5,971 bases of DNA from Acidobacteriota bacterium (GCA_003131705.1 PKUY01000382.1:174-6144); one strand, 5' to 3'. Shown: positions 1 through 5,971, numbered from the stretch's first letter. Numbers and translations: made by a program. The notes: generated from the sequence alone by a model not told the origin.

Positions 1-187
1 AAAGCTCGACATCGACCAGGATGACTTGCGGATGGAACTCCGGAAATTTCGCGAGTGCGTCTTCGCCGCTTGCGACGCCTAATACCTCGCAGTTCCATTT
101 GCGCAGCAAGGCTTCGTAGCCTTTGCGCGCATTGTCCTCGTCTTCGACGATGAGGATGCGTTGCAGGGATGGATTGTCCGTTGCCAT
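1..187 (-). CDS. Response regulator, N-terminal receiver-domain part (cut by window edge)
   Basis: The first 62 codons, read leftwards from an ATG at 187, give a classic CheY-like receiver domain; the rest lies outside the window. After a short polar lead comes the first beta strand ILIVEDED (residues about 11-18), which carries the acidic pair that binds Mg2+. A helix follows (NARKGYEALLRKW), then the second strand (CEVLGVASGEDAL), then VILVDVEL, whose Asp at about residue 60 is the expected phosphorylation site. The protein therefore accepts phosphate from a sensor histidine kinase. Its output domain cannot be seen, so the regulon is unknown. No strong Shine-Dalgarno lies just upstream of 187; a GAGGAG is about 22 nt away, which is too far. 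The 133 bp upstream (188-320) contains a TATATT-like hexamer on the minus strand near 273-278, but without a convincing -35 partner. Family assignment is secure; the subfamily is not. Confidence 0.88.
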   Translation of the reverse strand, partial: MATDNPSLQRILIVEDEDNARKGYEALLRKWNCEVLGVASGEDALAKFPEFHPQVILVDVEL

Positions 188-320
188 CGACAGTTTGAAT
201 CTATCAGCACTCCTCGCGAATTCCAAGGACCCGGGGCTGTTGCGATAGTCCGATTCGGTGCGCTCGGCGCGAAATATACCGGCTGCAGAACGAGGCTGAA
301 CGAGAGGAAACTGTAGGAAT

Positions 321-1121
321 CTAATCTGCAGAGGTCGAGATTTTACTGCGCGGAGCTGGCGAGCCAATTAGATAGGTAATCGGCACCGGGAAAAACCCGC
401 CACGGGATCGACCCACTTTCCATTCATATCCATTTGCGGTAAGCCTTCTGGTGAGGCGGGCAAGATCCCTTAGGGAATACGCGCGCAGGCAGGACACCAG
501 CCCGTCGAACAGGAGCAGGAAGGGAACTACCGGAACAATGTAAGTAAATACGAGACGCCACCAGCGAAATGGCCGCATGAACGGAGTAAGCGACAGAATC
601 CAGATCGGCAGTAACACAGTTAGAAGCAGTGTCATGCCGCTGCGTCCGGGCGCTTCAAAAATGCCGATGCCTTGCTGCTTGTTGACCGCGTCCTGAAGGA
701 TCGAGCGAGCCTGCCGCGGCGTGAAATGGTGAAAGGACGAGAAAATCGTACGAAACCCGTTCAGCTCATCCGGAATATGACCGGCATCCACTGGAATCAA
801 CAGGAACCGAACGCTCTTCAGCCCCGCCAATTTCGCATCGTTGAAAGCCGCAGTGTTCGGATATTTATCCGTACAGCAGATATCGAACGGCAGGCCATCT
901 TGCTGCCGAAGGTCTTCCGAAAGTTTTAGCCACGGACCTCCGGCACCCGAGCACAGGTCGACGATGTGGGCGGCGCTGGTTTCTGCCAAAGCTTTGCTGA
1001 GTTGTGGAGCGATCGGTCCGTAGAGATTAGCCGTGTTCAGAATGAATTGAAGCGCATCCAGCGTCAGATTGCGAAGGTGGGCGGGAAACCAGGCCTGATC
1101 GTGAATCTCGAAAAGTCGCAT
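321..1121 (-). CDS. Class I SAM-dependent methyltransferase with two hydrophobic C-terminal segments
   Basis: A 266-residue protein. The SAM-binding motif I, IVDLCSGAGGP, is at residues about 53-63. An acidic residue after the second strand (CCTDKYP, about 82-88) and a motif SSFHHF (about 128-133) at the expected fourth strand complete a Rossmann-type methyltransferase fold. Residues about 163-178 and 190-205 are strongly hydrophobic (LLLTVLLPIWILSL and LVFTYIVPVVPFLLLF), suggesting membrane association or a lipid-like substrate; the substrate is not recognisable. The frame stays open up to a GTG at 1220, which would give 299 residues and overlap the upstream ABC-F gene by 31 bp. I prefer the ATG at 1121 because GAAGGA sits 4 nt before it, the GTG has no ribosome site, and family similarity (MRLFEIHDQAWFP) starts there. 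The ABC-F stop is then 68 bp upstream in the same direction, so cotranscription is plausible. Confidence 0.85.
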   Translation of the reverse strand: MRLFEIHDQAWFPAHLRNLTLDALQFILNTANLYGPIAPQLSKALAETSAAHIVDLCSGAGGPWLKLSEDLRQQDGLPFDICCTDKYPNTAAFNDAKLAGLKSVRFLLIPVDAGHIPDELNGFRTIFSSFHHFTPRQARSILQDAVNKQQGIGIFEAPGRSGMTLLLTVLLPIWILSLTPFMRPFRWWRLVFTYIVPVVPFLLLFDGLVSCLRAYSLRDLARLTRRLTANGYEWKVGRSRGGFFPVPITYLIGSPAPRSKISTSAD

Positions 1122-1125
1122 GGCG

Positions 1126-1131
1126 TCCTTC
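1126..1131 (-). promoter_or_regulatory. Ribosome binding site for the methyltransferase ATG at 1121
   Basis: Read on the minus strand, GAAGGA lies 4 nt before the ATG at 1121-1119. It is the best Shine-Dalgarno match near the gene's possible starts and decides in favour of the shorter protein over the GTG at 1220. The spacing is slightly tight, so the call is moderate. Confidence 0.5.
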
Positions 1132-1189
1132 AACTGCCGCGGTGTCCACCGCGAAGAAATAAGTTGGAATGGAATCGCCGGATCGCGGC

Positions 1190-3007
1190 TCAGCCTTTTC
1201 GTTGTTCGAGTTCCGCCCACCGCGCATACAGATCATCCACACTTTTCTGAACTTCTTCAATGCGCAAACAAGACTTCTGCAGGCGAGATGCATCGCCCGT
1301 GACCGCCGGATCTTCCAGCGCTGCACACTGCACGCGAAGTTCTTCCTCTGCTTCGGCCACACGCTCCGGAATGCCCTGAAGCTCCTCAGTCTCCGAAAAT
1401 GAAAATTTCCTTTTTGCCGACGCGGGTCGGCCGCTGGCCAAAACTTCCCGCGCGCGCTCATTTCCGTTCGGCGTCTTGTTCGCGCCCTTGGAGAGTTGAG
1501 ACCGCTGCCAGGTCTCCCATTGTGAATAGTCGGCAAAACGTTCCGCGGCGCCCATGCCGTCGAGTCCGATCACAATCGTCGAGACGCGGTCCAGCATGTA
1601 TCTGTCATGCGTCACGAGAACCAAAGCCCCGGGATATTCCAGCAAACTCTCTTCCAGTATTTCCAGCGTGGGAATATCCAGATCGTTGGTCGGCTCGTCG
1701 AGCAGCAGGACGTCTGCCGGCTGAACCATGAGCTGTGCGATTAATATCCGCGCGCGCTCGCCGCCCGAGAATTTGCCCACGGGACGATTCAAATCCTCGC
1801 CCGTGAACAGGAATTTTGCCGCCCACGCCGCTACGTGAATTACCCTATCCCGATAGATCACGGAATCGCTGTCGGGAGCGAGCGCGCGTCGCAGGGTCAC
1901 GTTTGGATCGAGTTCGCGATTCTGATCGAAATACACGATCCGCAATGCGTCGGCCTTGAAGATCTCGCCGCTGGTGGGCTCGATATCGCCCCGCAGCAGA
2001 CGGAGCAGTGTCGTTTTGCCGCTTCCGTTCGGTCCCACCAGTCCTACGCGCATTCCTGGCGTGAACGTGAATTGAAGTTTGTCGAAGAGTTTGCGATCGC
2101 CGATGGAGTAACCGACGCCGTCCAGGCGGATCAGCTGTTTGGTTTGCCGTCCCGACGAAGGAAAGTCGATATTCGCAGTGGACGTGGCGCTCCTGGCGTT
2201 CATTCCCCCCAGCTCACCGATCATCTCGTGCGCCTTGTCGATACGCGCCTTCGATTTTGTAGTTCGTGCCTTCGGGCCTCGGCGCAGCCATTCACGCTCG
2301 ATGTGGACACGATTCGCCAGCGCATCCTGCCGTTTTTTCTGCGCGTGGAGGTGTTCTTCTTTTGCCTCCAGGAACGCGCCGTAGTTTCCTCGGACGCGCA
2401 GAAAGCCGTCCGCATACGCGCGATTAATTTCCATCATCTCATTCGACACGTTTTCTAGAAAATAGCGATCGTGCGTGACGACCACGGAGGCGAATGTGGC
2501 ATTCCGAAGCAGGGTTTCGAGCCACTTGATTCCAGCGATGTCCAGATGGTTTGTGGGTTCGTCGAGCAGTAGTACATCGGGCTCTTCGACCAGCGCCGCC
2601 GCAATCGCCAGGCGCTTACGCCAGCCACCCGACAGCGTCGCAGTGGGAGTTTCGAAGTCGGTGAATCCTGCACGGCCCAGTGTCTCGGCGAAGCGGGACA
2701 GGCGATCCTCGTGTCGAACGTCGGCCCGTTCCAGAGCGCTCTCGATGACCGACCGCACCGTGTCGCCGGACGCGAATTCTGAAACCTGCGTCACGCAACT
2801 CAACCGCGCGCCTTTGCGTAAGGCGATGTTTCCGCTATCCGGTTTTACGCGCCCGTCCAGCATCGCGAGCAGCGTCGATTTGCCCGAGCCATTCGGGCCA
2901 ATCACGCCGATCCGGTCACCTTCGGATATGTTAAACGAGATATTTTTGAAAAGAGGCGCTACGCCGTATCTCTTCGAGAGTTCGTGTGCGCTGATAATTG
3001 GGGCCAA
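1190..3007 (-). CDS. uup: ABC-F family ATPase, Uup type (duplicated ATP-binding cassettes, C-terminal coiled coil)
   Basis: A 605-residue soluble protein with two ABC cassettes and no membrane segments. Cassette 1 has Walker A GPNGSGKST (37-45), signature LSGGW (125-129), Walker B DVLLLDEP (144-151) and H-loop His179. A charged alpha-helical linker rich in Lys/Arg/Glu (about 185-290) is the ABC-F hallmark that contacts the ribosome. Cassette 2 has GPNGSGKTT (325-333), FSGGE (413-417), DVLLLDEP (432-439) and His467. The last 60 or so residues are charged and helical (EELQGIPERVAEAEEELRV and onward), like the Uup C-terminal domain. Length is close to that of E. coli Uup (about 635). ABC-F proteins act on translating ribosomes, and Uup is also linked to replication-fork and transposon-excision phenotypes; which applies here cannot be told. 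The only in-frame start is TTG at 3007, because a TGA closes the frame at 3019-3017. A weak promoter (TTGAAA at 3089-3084, GAACAT at 3066-3061, 17-bp spacing) lies upstream. Other ABC-F subtypes remain possible. Confidence 0.93.
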   Translation of the reverse strand: MAPIISAHELSKRYGVAPLFKNISFNISEGDRIGVIGPNGSGKSTLLAMLDGRVKPDSGNIALRKGARLSCVTQVSEFASGDTVRSVIESALERADVRHEDRLSRFAETLGRAGFTDFETPTATLSGGWRKRLAIAAALVEEPDVLLLDEPTNHLDIAGIKWLETLLRNATFASVVVTHDRYFLENVSNEMMEINRAYADGFLRVRGNYGAFLEAKEEHLHAQKKRQDALANRVHIEREWLRRGPKARTTKSKARIDKAHEMIGELGGMNARSATSTANIDFPSSGRQTKQLIRLDGVGYSIGDRKLFDKLQFTFTPGMRVGLVGPNGSGKTTLLRLLRGDIEPTSGEIFKADALRIVYFDQNRELDPNVTLRRALAPDSDSVIYRDRVIHVAAWAAKFLFTGEDLNRPVGKFSGGERARILIAQLMVQPADVLLLDEPTNDLDIPTLEILEESLLEYPGALVLVTHDRYMLDRVSTIVIGLDGMGAAERFADYSQWETWQRSQLSKGANKTPNGNERAREVLASGRPASAKRKFSFSETEELQGIPERVAEAEEELRVQCAALEDPAVTGDASRLQKSCLRIEEVQKSVDDLYARWAELEQRKG

Positions 3008-3020
3008 ATTGCTCGCTCAT

Positions 3021-3027
3021 CTCCTCC
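3021..3027 (-). promoter_or_regulatory. Shine-Dalgarno-like GGAGGAG upstream of the ABC-F gene
   Basis: On the minus strand GGAGGAG ends 13 nt before the TTG start at 3007, which is longer than usual spacing. It directly abuts an ATG at 3020-3018 that lies in another frame. It is the only purine-rich ribosome-site candidate for this gene. The odd spacing is discussed in the findings. Confidence 0.45.
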
Positions 3028-3106
3028 ACCGAGTTTACACGAAGCATGAGCGTTCCAAGCATGTTCCAGACAGACTGCTCGCGTTTCAAGTGAAGTTCAC
3101 CGGGGT

Positions 3107-3196
3107 TGCTGGCGGCGCGGCGTGAGTTTCGCTATGCGGATCGCTCAATAGGAATCGCCCAGGACTCATCCGCGCACCTGGGCCGCGCCGCCAGCA
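3107..3196. repeat. 15-bp perfect inverted repeat with 60-nt spacer
   Basis: The left arm TGCTGGCGGCGCGGC (3107-3121) is the exact reverse complement of the right arm GCCGCGCCGCCAGCA (3182-3196). The 60-nt spacer holds a smaller 6-bp pair, GCGGAT (3136-3141) with ATCCGC (3168-3173), that could stack inside. The element fills most of the gap between the broken hypothetical gene (stop at 3205) and the ABC-F gene (start at 3007), both on the minus strand. There is no T tract after either arm, so an intrinsic terminator is unlikely. A structured 5' leader, a REP-like element or the ends of a very small non-autonomous element are alternatives. The arms are directly seen; the role is unknown. Confidence 0.65.
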
Positions 3197-3204
3197 GCGA
3201 TGAT

Positions 3205-3660
3205 TTAGTAGCGGGACGCCGAACGGCCAAAATAGAGCGATCGATCGAGCATGGCTTCGAGCTTTATGTCTTTCTCGAGTGTCAGCTCCTGGCCCAGTCC
3301 CGACGTAACCATGTACGCCGCAGCCGCGGCCGTTGCAGCGCGGAGCGCTGCATCCTTGTCGTTGTGGGAAGCGACTCCCGGAGCGGCTCCGACAAACGCA
3401 CCGGCAGCAGCCGCCTCCAGCGCTTCCTGCCGTTTGCTCGAGCTCGCTTCGATTTCACCCTCGCGGTTGTAGTCCACTCGTATGGAATGCACGCCGGGAA
3501 TATCCGTAACCGTGGCCACGAGCGGGATCCATCCATCCGGCGTCTTAATATCGTCGAACGTCAGCCACATACGAGCGCGCCCGGCCTTATGCGCGGCTTC
3601 GATTTTGTCCACGTGGCCGCGAATCTCGGCGCCTGGCGTGAACGTGGTCCCGTCCGCGCG
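3205..3660 (-). pseudogene. C-terminal fragment of a conserved hypothetical protein with an Ala/Gly-rich stretch
   Basis: About 150 codons read leftwards to a TAA at 3205. The start has been lost at the junction near 3655. The visible protein begins with DGTTFTPGAEIRGHVDKIE, then a beta-rich part (RMWLTFDDIKTPDGWIPL). An Ala-rich part follows (EALEAAAAGAFVGAAPG and AALRAATAAAAAYMVTSGLG), which may form a glycine-zipper-like helix pair. The ending ELTLEKDIKLEAMLDRSLYF is followed by a few more residues. This resembles conserved proteins of unknown function common in acidobacteria, usually preceded by a signal peptide and a variable N-terminal part, both absent here. The frame stays open on the minus strand to 3915, but that upstream part is only the antisense of the sigma-54 fragment. 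No stops or frameshifts are seen in the remaining part. No native start codon or ribosome site survives, so expression is doubtful. No function is assigned. Confidence 0.6.
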
Positions 3661-4425
3661 GACTGCTCCTCCTTGGTGCCGACACTGATCGAATCCGAGC
3701 CGTTCGGTTATGTGAAAGGCGCTTTTACGGGAGCCGTACACGCAAAGATGGACGATGGAATCGGCCGCCAGTAGCACGCTCTTCCTCGACGAAATCGGCG
3801 ACCTGCCCATCGATTTGCAGGCAAAACTCTTGCGCGCTTTGCAGGAGAAGAAAGTGAAGCCGGTTGGTTCCACCGATCGCATGTCCATTTCGACGCGCGT
3901 GATCGCTGCAACCAACCGCGATCTCGATGCGGCGGTGCGTCAGGGCCAATTTCGCCAGGATCTGTTTTATCGGCTGAATTTCGTACAGCTCAAACTGTCG
4001 GCACTGCGGGAGCGCAAGAGCGACATTCCCATTTTGGTGAATTTGTTTCTGGAGAAATTCGCTGATTCGAAGGGTGGTGTGCGTTAAATTTCCGAAGACG
4101 CTGTGGCCCGCCTGATTACCTAGGGCTGGCCGGGCAATGTGCGAGAACTGGAAAATGCCATCGAACGCGCGGTCGCTCTTGGCTCCGGTCCCCTCTTGCA
4201 CGTGGGAAATCTCCTCTCGAATCTGCAGCACGGCACTGGTGAACGCATGCCGCAGAGCGATGAGCTGCTGCCGCTTGAAGAACTCGATCGGCGGGCTATT
4301 CTGCGTGCTTTGCACGAGTCGGGTGGTGACAAGCTCGCCGCAGCGCGGCTCCTCGGCATCGGAAGACGACACTCTATCGCAAGCTCAAACAGTACGAGAC
4401 CGAATCGGAAGTACAACCCAACTAA
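3655..4425 (+). pseudogene. Decayed NtrC-type sigma-54-dependent transcriptional activator (5' end lost)
   Basis: Remains of an enhancer-binding protein of the AAA+ / Fis-HTH class, which remodels sigma-54 RNA polymerase using ATP. Homology starts abruptly with DCSSLVPTLIESEPFGY, so the N-terminal sensory domain and Walker A are gone. The polymerase-contact loop GAFTGA is at 3718-3735. A single-base shift near 3745-3757 moves reading from frame 1 to frame 2. Next come Walker B TLFLDEIGD (about 3776-3802), sensor I VIAATNRDL, and the arginine-finger region FRQDLFYRLN. TAA at 4085 and TAG at 4121 interrupt the frame; the TAG replaces the usual Tyr before WPGNVRELEN (sensor II). The Fis-type helix-turn-helix, LEELDRRAILRALHESGGD to about LLGIG, is in frame 2. 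Restoring one A near 4363 would continue it as KTTLYRKLKQYETESEVQ to a TAA at 4423 in frame 1. The family call is firm. Whether each lesion is biological or an assembly error cannot be proven, but their clustering favours a pseudogene. Confidence 0.88.
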
Positions 4426-4840
4426 CGTCGTCAAACCCCTCCGGTTGAAGCGATACGATATTCCTTGCCTCGCCCGCGATTCGTATCGAACCGGGAAGCT
4501 GTTCGTGATTCCGCTTGCACAGCTGCAGTCCAAACCGTGAAAAGGAGCTACTTGCCGCGGCAACACTTTTGGTCAACGTTTTGCAGTGCATGTACTCGTG
4601 CGCGAAGGATGGAATCCGGCAAAGAAAATCCGTCTCAGGCAAGCAGCCCGTCGTGGTGTGGAGTACGCCGTCGCGGTGGGAACCGCCATTCTATCCGGTT
4701 ACTGGATCGTACGGGGCCACTGACAAATTTACAGAAAAATCATTCGAATTGATTTGTTCCCTTGGCAATTTCCGATTCGGCCCAGCCATCCAGCAACATC
4801 GTCTCGCATTCCAGTTCCCACGCGGAGGCCCCAGCTTCCC
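4426..4840. other. Unassigned stretch between the two decayed signalling genes
   Basis: About 415 bp in which I recognise no gene. Several frames are partly open but none shows family motifs. One plus-strand frame (after the TGA at 4538) encodes a basic segment followed by a hydrophobic run, VEYAVAVGTAILSGYWIV, and ends at a TGA near 4700; it has no clear ATG start. An AAAAGGAG sequence (4540-4547) precedes a TTG in frame 1, but the product is compositionally unlike a protein. The last 90 bp, in frame 1, read as a Ser-rich linker (SDSAQPSSN and onward) that could have been the N-terminal lead of the PAS protein that follows. Most likely this is degraded intergenic or kinase 5' sequence. Confidence 0.4.
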
Positions 4841-5220
4841 GCCGCCGCGGCGTTTAATGAGCTCCTTCACTCGAGCGGAGAGGCTCTCTTGATCCTAGAT
4901 TCCGCAGGCGTAGTCCAAAAGGCAAACCCGCGGGCCCGCGAATTGTTGCGGCTCAAGGATGCTAACCAGCGCGCCGGTCTCGCTGACTTCTTAACGGGGC
5001 CGCCCATCGATCAGATGAAGTCACTTTGGTTGCATCCGATCTCCTTTGCACGGCCCCCACTCTCGACGCGTCACTCGTCACTGGTTTCCCGATACGGATT
5101 TCGCTTCGATCGATCCTGCCTGGCTCTCAACACTTGCTCTTGTGCATGGAAGAAGGCCCTGTCGTTCAACGCGCGAATGCGAAGGCGAATCACCTGAAGG
5201 CCGAACTCTGCAGCGTGCTC
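4841..5220 (+). pseudogene. PAS-domain fragment of a probable sensor histidine kinase, frameshifted and truncated
   Basis: In frame 2 from 4841 the sequence reads AAAAFNELLHSSGEALLILD, then SAGVVQKANPRARELLRLKD and a short acidic region ending in ADFLTG. This is the start of a PAS fold: the strand LLILDSAG, then ANPRARELL. Near 4995-5015, around a run of G, the frame must move by one base to frame 1, where it continues LVASDLLCTAPTLDASLVTG, FPIRISLRSILPGSQHLLLC and MEEGPVVQRANAKANHLKAE. These are the later PAS strands and a helical linker. Homology ends at about 5220. No H-box, N-box or G-box of a kinase follows within the window, so the catalytic part has been lost. Position directly after the sigma-54 activator remnant, on the same strand, suggests the two once formed a sensor-regulator pair. 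The PAS assignment is moderately sure; the kinase identity is inference from context. Confidence 0.6.
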
Positions 5221-5267
5221 TGCTTTTTCTTCTGCCATTCGCGCGGGCGCAGCCGTAAACGAACAAC

Positions 5268-5308
5268 AGATCCTTCCGCGAGCAAAATGCGTTCGCCTCA
5301 GGATGACG
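5268..5308. repeat. REP-like imperfect palindrome (ATCCTTC...CTCAGGATGAC)
   Basis: ATCCT (5270-5274) pairs with AGGAT (5300-5304), and an inner GCGA/TCGC pair surrounds an A-rich loop (AGCAAAATGCG). Read on the minus strand it gives GTCATCCTGAGG...GAAGGATCTG. That form resembles, from memory, a highly recurrent intergenic palindrome of acidobacterial genomes (GTCATCCTGAGCG...GAAGGATCT). Only one copy is in the window, so multiplicity cannot be shown here. Confidence 0.45.
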
Positions 5309-5326
5309 ATGCTTGTCGCATCGTCA
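5304..5326. repeat. 9-bp perfect hairpin, 5-nt loop
   Basis: TGACGATGC (5304-5312) and GCATCGTCA (5318-5326) are exact reverse complements around the loop TTGTC. It abuts and shares bases with the REP-like palindrome and lies about 95 bp before the amidohydrolase start. No T run follows on the plus strand, so it does not look like a standard intrinsic terminator. A repeat-element stem or a regulatory site for the downstream gene are both possible. Confidence 0.55.
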
Positions 5327-5421
5327 GTTGAGGAATGGCGGCAAAAGACGGATAATCTCATGGCAAAATCGAGCGTCTTTCTCAGCTATCCGAATATTCC
5401 AATTGAAACGGGGGGCCGTGA

Positions 5422-5971
5422 ATGGCCGAAGAAAAACGTATGGATGTGGACCGCCTGACCGCGATCGATATGCACACGCACATCGAGCACGAAGGGGAGG
5501 GAACCGACGCGGACGCGGCCGTGAAGAAGTATTTCGGCGAAGGAGCGCCGCGAGGCCGTCAGGGAATGGCGGATTACTATCGCTCCCGCAACATCGCCTG
5601 CGTGGTTTTTACCGTCGATGAGCGGCTATCGGGCAGGCCGCAGGTCTCGAACGACTCGGTTCTCGAGTTTGCCTCGCAAAATGCCGACATCATGATTCCG
5701 TTTGTGAGCGTCGATCCCACGCGCGGGTTGCTCGCGATCAGCGAAGCGAAGCGCCTGATTGCGACCGGCTTGGTTCGCGGATTCAAGCTTCATCCCCCGA
5801 TACAGGGGTTCTTCCCAAATGACCGCATCGCCTACCCGCTGTACAAAGTCATCGAGGAAGCGCGACTGCCCGTAGTGTTTCACACCGGCCACAGCGGGAT
5901 TGGCACCGGAATGCCGGGCGGCGGAGGGATCAGACTGAAGTATGGCAATCCGATGTACATCGACGACGTCG
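5422..5971 (+). CDS. Amidohydrolase-2 family metal-dependent hydrolase, N-terminal part (cut by window edge)
   Basis: The first 183 codons of a TIM-barrel metallo-hydrolase; the C-terminal part lies beyond the window. The first strand carries the metal-binding HxH (IDMHTHIEH, His18 and His20). GFKLHP (residues about 120-125) and VVFHTGHSG (about 151-159, His154) supply further expected metal or active-site positions. This pattern belongs to the amidohydrolase-2 superfamily, whose members hydrolyse or decarboxylate small aromatic and acyl substrates. Members of this family act, for example, as resorcylate or ACMS decarboxylases or as the beta-ketoacyl-CoA hydrolase of coumarate breakdown. The substrate here cannot be decided from half a protein. 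ATG at 5422 is preceded by a G-rich GGGGGG (5410-5415) at 6-nt spacing, a weak ribosome site; a second in-frame ATG at 5440 would remove only six residues. The frame is open and uninterrupted, in contrast to the broken genes on its left. The 5' gap carries the REP-like palindrome and hairpin. Confidence 0.88.
   Translation, partial: MAEEKRMDVDRLTAIDMHTHIEHEGEGTDADAAVKKYFGEGAPRGRQGMADYYRSRNIACVVFTVDERLSGRPQVSNDSVLEFASQNADIMIPFVSVDPTRGLLAISEAKRLIATGLVRGFKLHPPIQGFFPNDRIAYPLYKVIEEARLPVVFHTGHSGIGTGMPGGGGIRLKYGNPMYIDDV

Noticed and set aside
1027..1536. Minus-strand 169-codon open frame
   Set aside because: It overlaps the ABC-F and methyltransferase genes in another frame; its Arg/Ser-rich composition is typical of a frame shadow in GC-rich DNA.
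1835..2458. Plus-strand 207-codon open frame
   Set aside because: It lies wholly antisense to the strongly supported ABC-F gene and shows no motif of its own.
3107..3196. Intrinsic terminator reading of the inverted repeat
   Set aside because: The loop is about 60 nt and neither strand has a T tract after the stem.
3106..3774. Plus-strand 222-codon open frame spanning the junction
   Set aside because: Its first 180 or so codons are antisense to the hypothetical fragment and only the last part is sigma-54 sequence. It is an accidental fusion, not a gene.
3661..3915. N-terminal extension of the minus-strand hypothetical protein
   Set aside because: This part is the antisense of the GAFTGA and Walker B region of the sigma-54 fragment, so the open frame there is a shadow.
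5360..5458. Short 32-codon plus-strand frame starting with an ATG before the amidohydrolase
   Set aside because: It has no clear ribosome site, overlaps the amidohydrolase start out of frame, and shows no leader-peptide features such as a run of one amino acid followed by a terminator.
1..5971. CRISPR array, insertion sequence, tRNA or phage/defence island
   Set aside because: No regularly spaced direct repeats, no transposase or integrase motifs, no tRNA-like cloverleaf and no recognisable defence domains were found on either strand.

Overview
The window looks like a chromosomal segment of a moderately GC-rich soil-type bacterium, most likely an acidobacterium (Terriglobia-like). This is inference. 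It rests on the style of the conserved hypothetical protein (C-terminal Ala/Gly-rich stretch followed by a short Leu-Asp-Arg ending), on a GTCATCCTGAG...GAAGGATC-type intergenic repeat, and on the PAS-kinase and sigma-54 regulator pairing. No rRNA or tRNA gene is present to confirm it.

Layout. Positions 1-187 (minus) hold the first 62 codons of a response regulator whose gene runs off the left edge. A 133-bp gap follows. Next, also on the minus strand, are a SAM-dependent methyltransferase with two hydrophobic C-terminal segments (321-1121) and, upstream of it in the same direction, an intact Uup-type ABC-F ATPase (1190-3007). These two may be cotranscribed. Between the ABC-F gene and the next block lies a 15-bp perfect inverted repeat (3107-3196).

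The middle of the window (about 3205-5220) is a block of broken genes. A minus-strand fragment of a conserved hypothetical protein (3205 to about 3660) and a plus-strand fragment of an NtrC-type sigma-54 activator (about 3655-4425) meet at a 12-bp perfect palindrome (3652-3663). Both lack their 5' ends at that point, as expected if one deletion removed the start regions of a divergent gene pair. The activator carries two in-frame stops and two single-base frameshifts. It is followed by about 415 bp of unassigned sequence and then by a frameshifted PAS-domain fragment, probably the remains of the partner sensor kinase (4841-5220). The neighbouring methyltransferase, ABC-F and amidohydrolase reading frames are open, so the damage is local. 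This favours a real decaying two-component locus over uniformly poor sequence.

The right part holds an imperfect palindromic repeat and a 9-bp hairpin (5268-5326). The 5' part of an intact amidohydrolase-2 family metal hydrolase follows (5422 to the window edge, plus strand).

I see no CRISPR array, insertion-sequence transposase, phage gene or recognisable defence system. The most noteworthy content is the deletion-type junction and the decayed sigma-54/PAS signalling pair; I found no evidence for a novel functional system.
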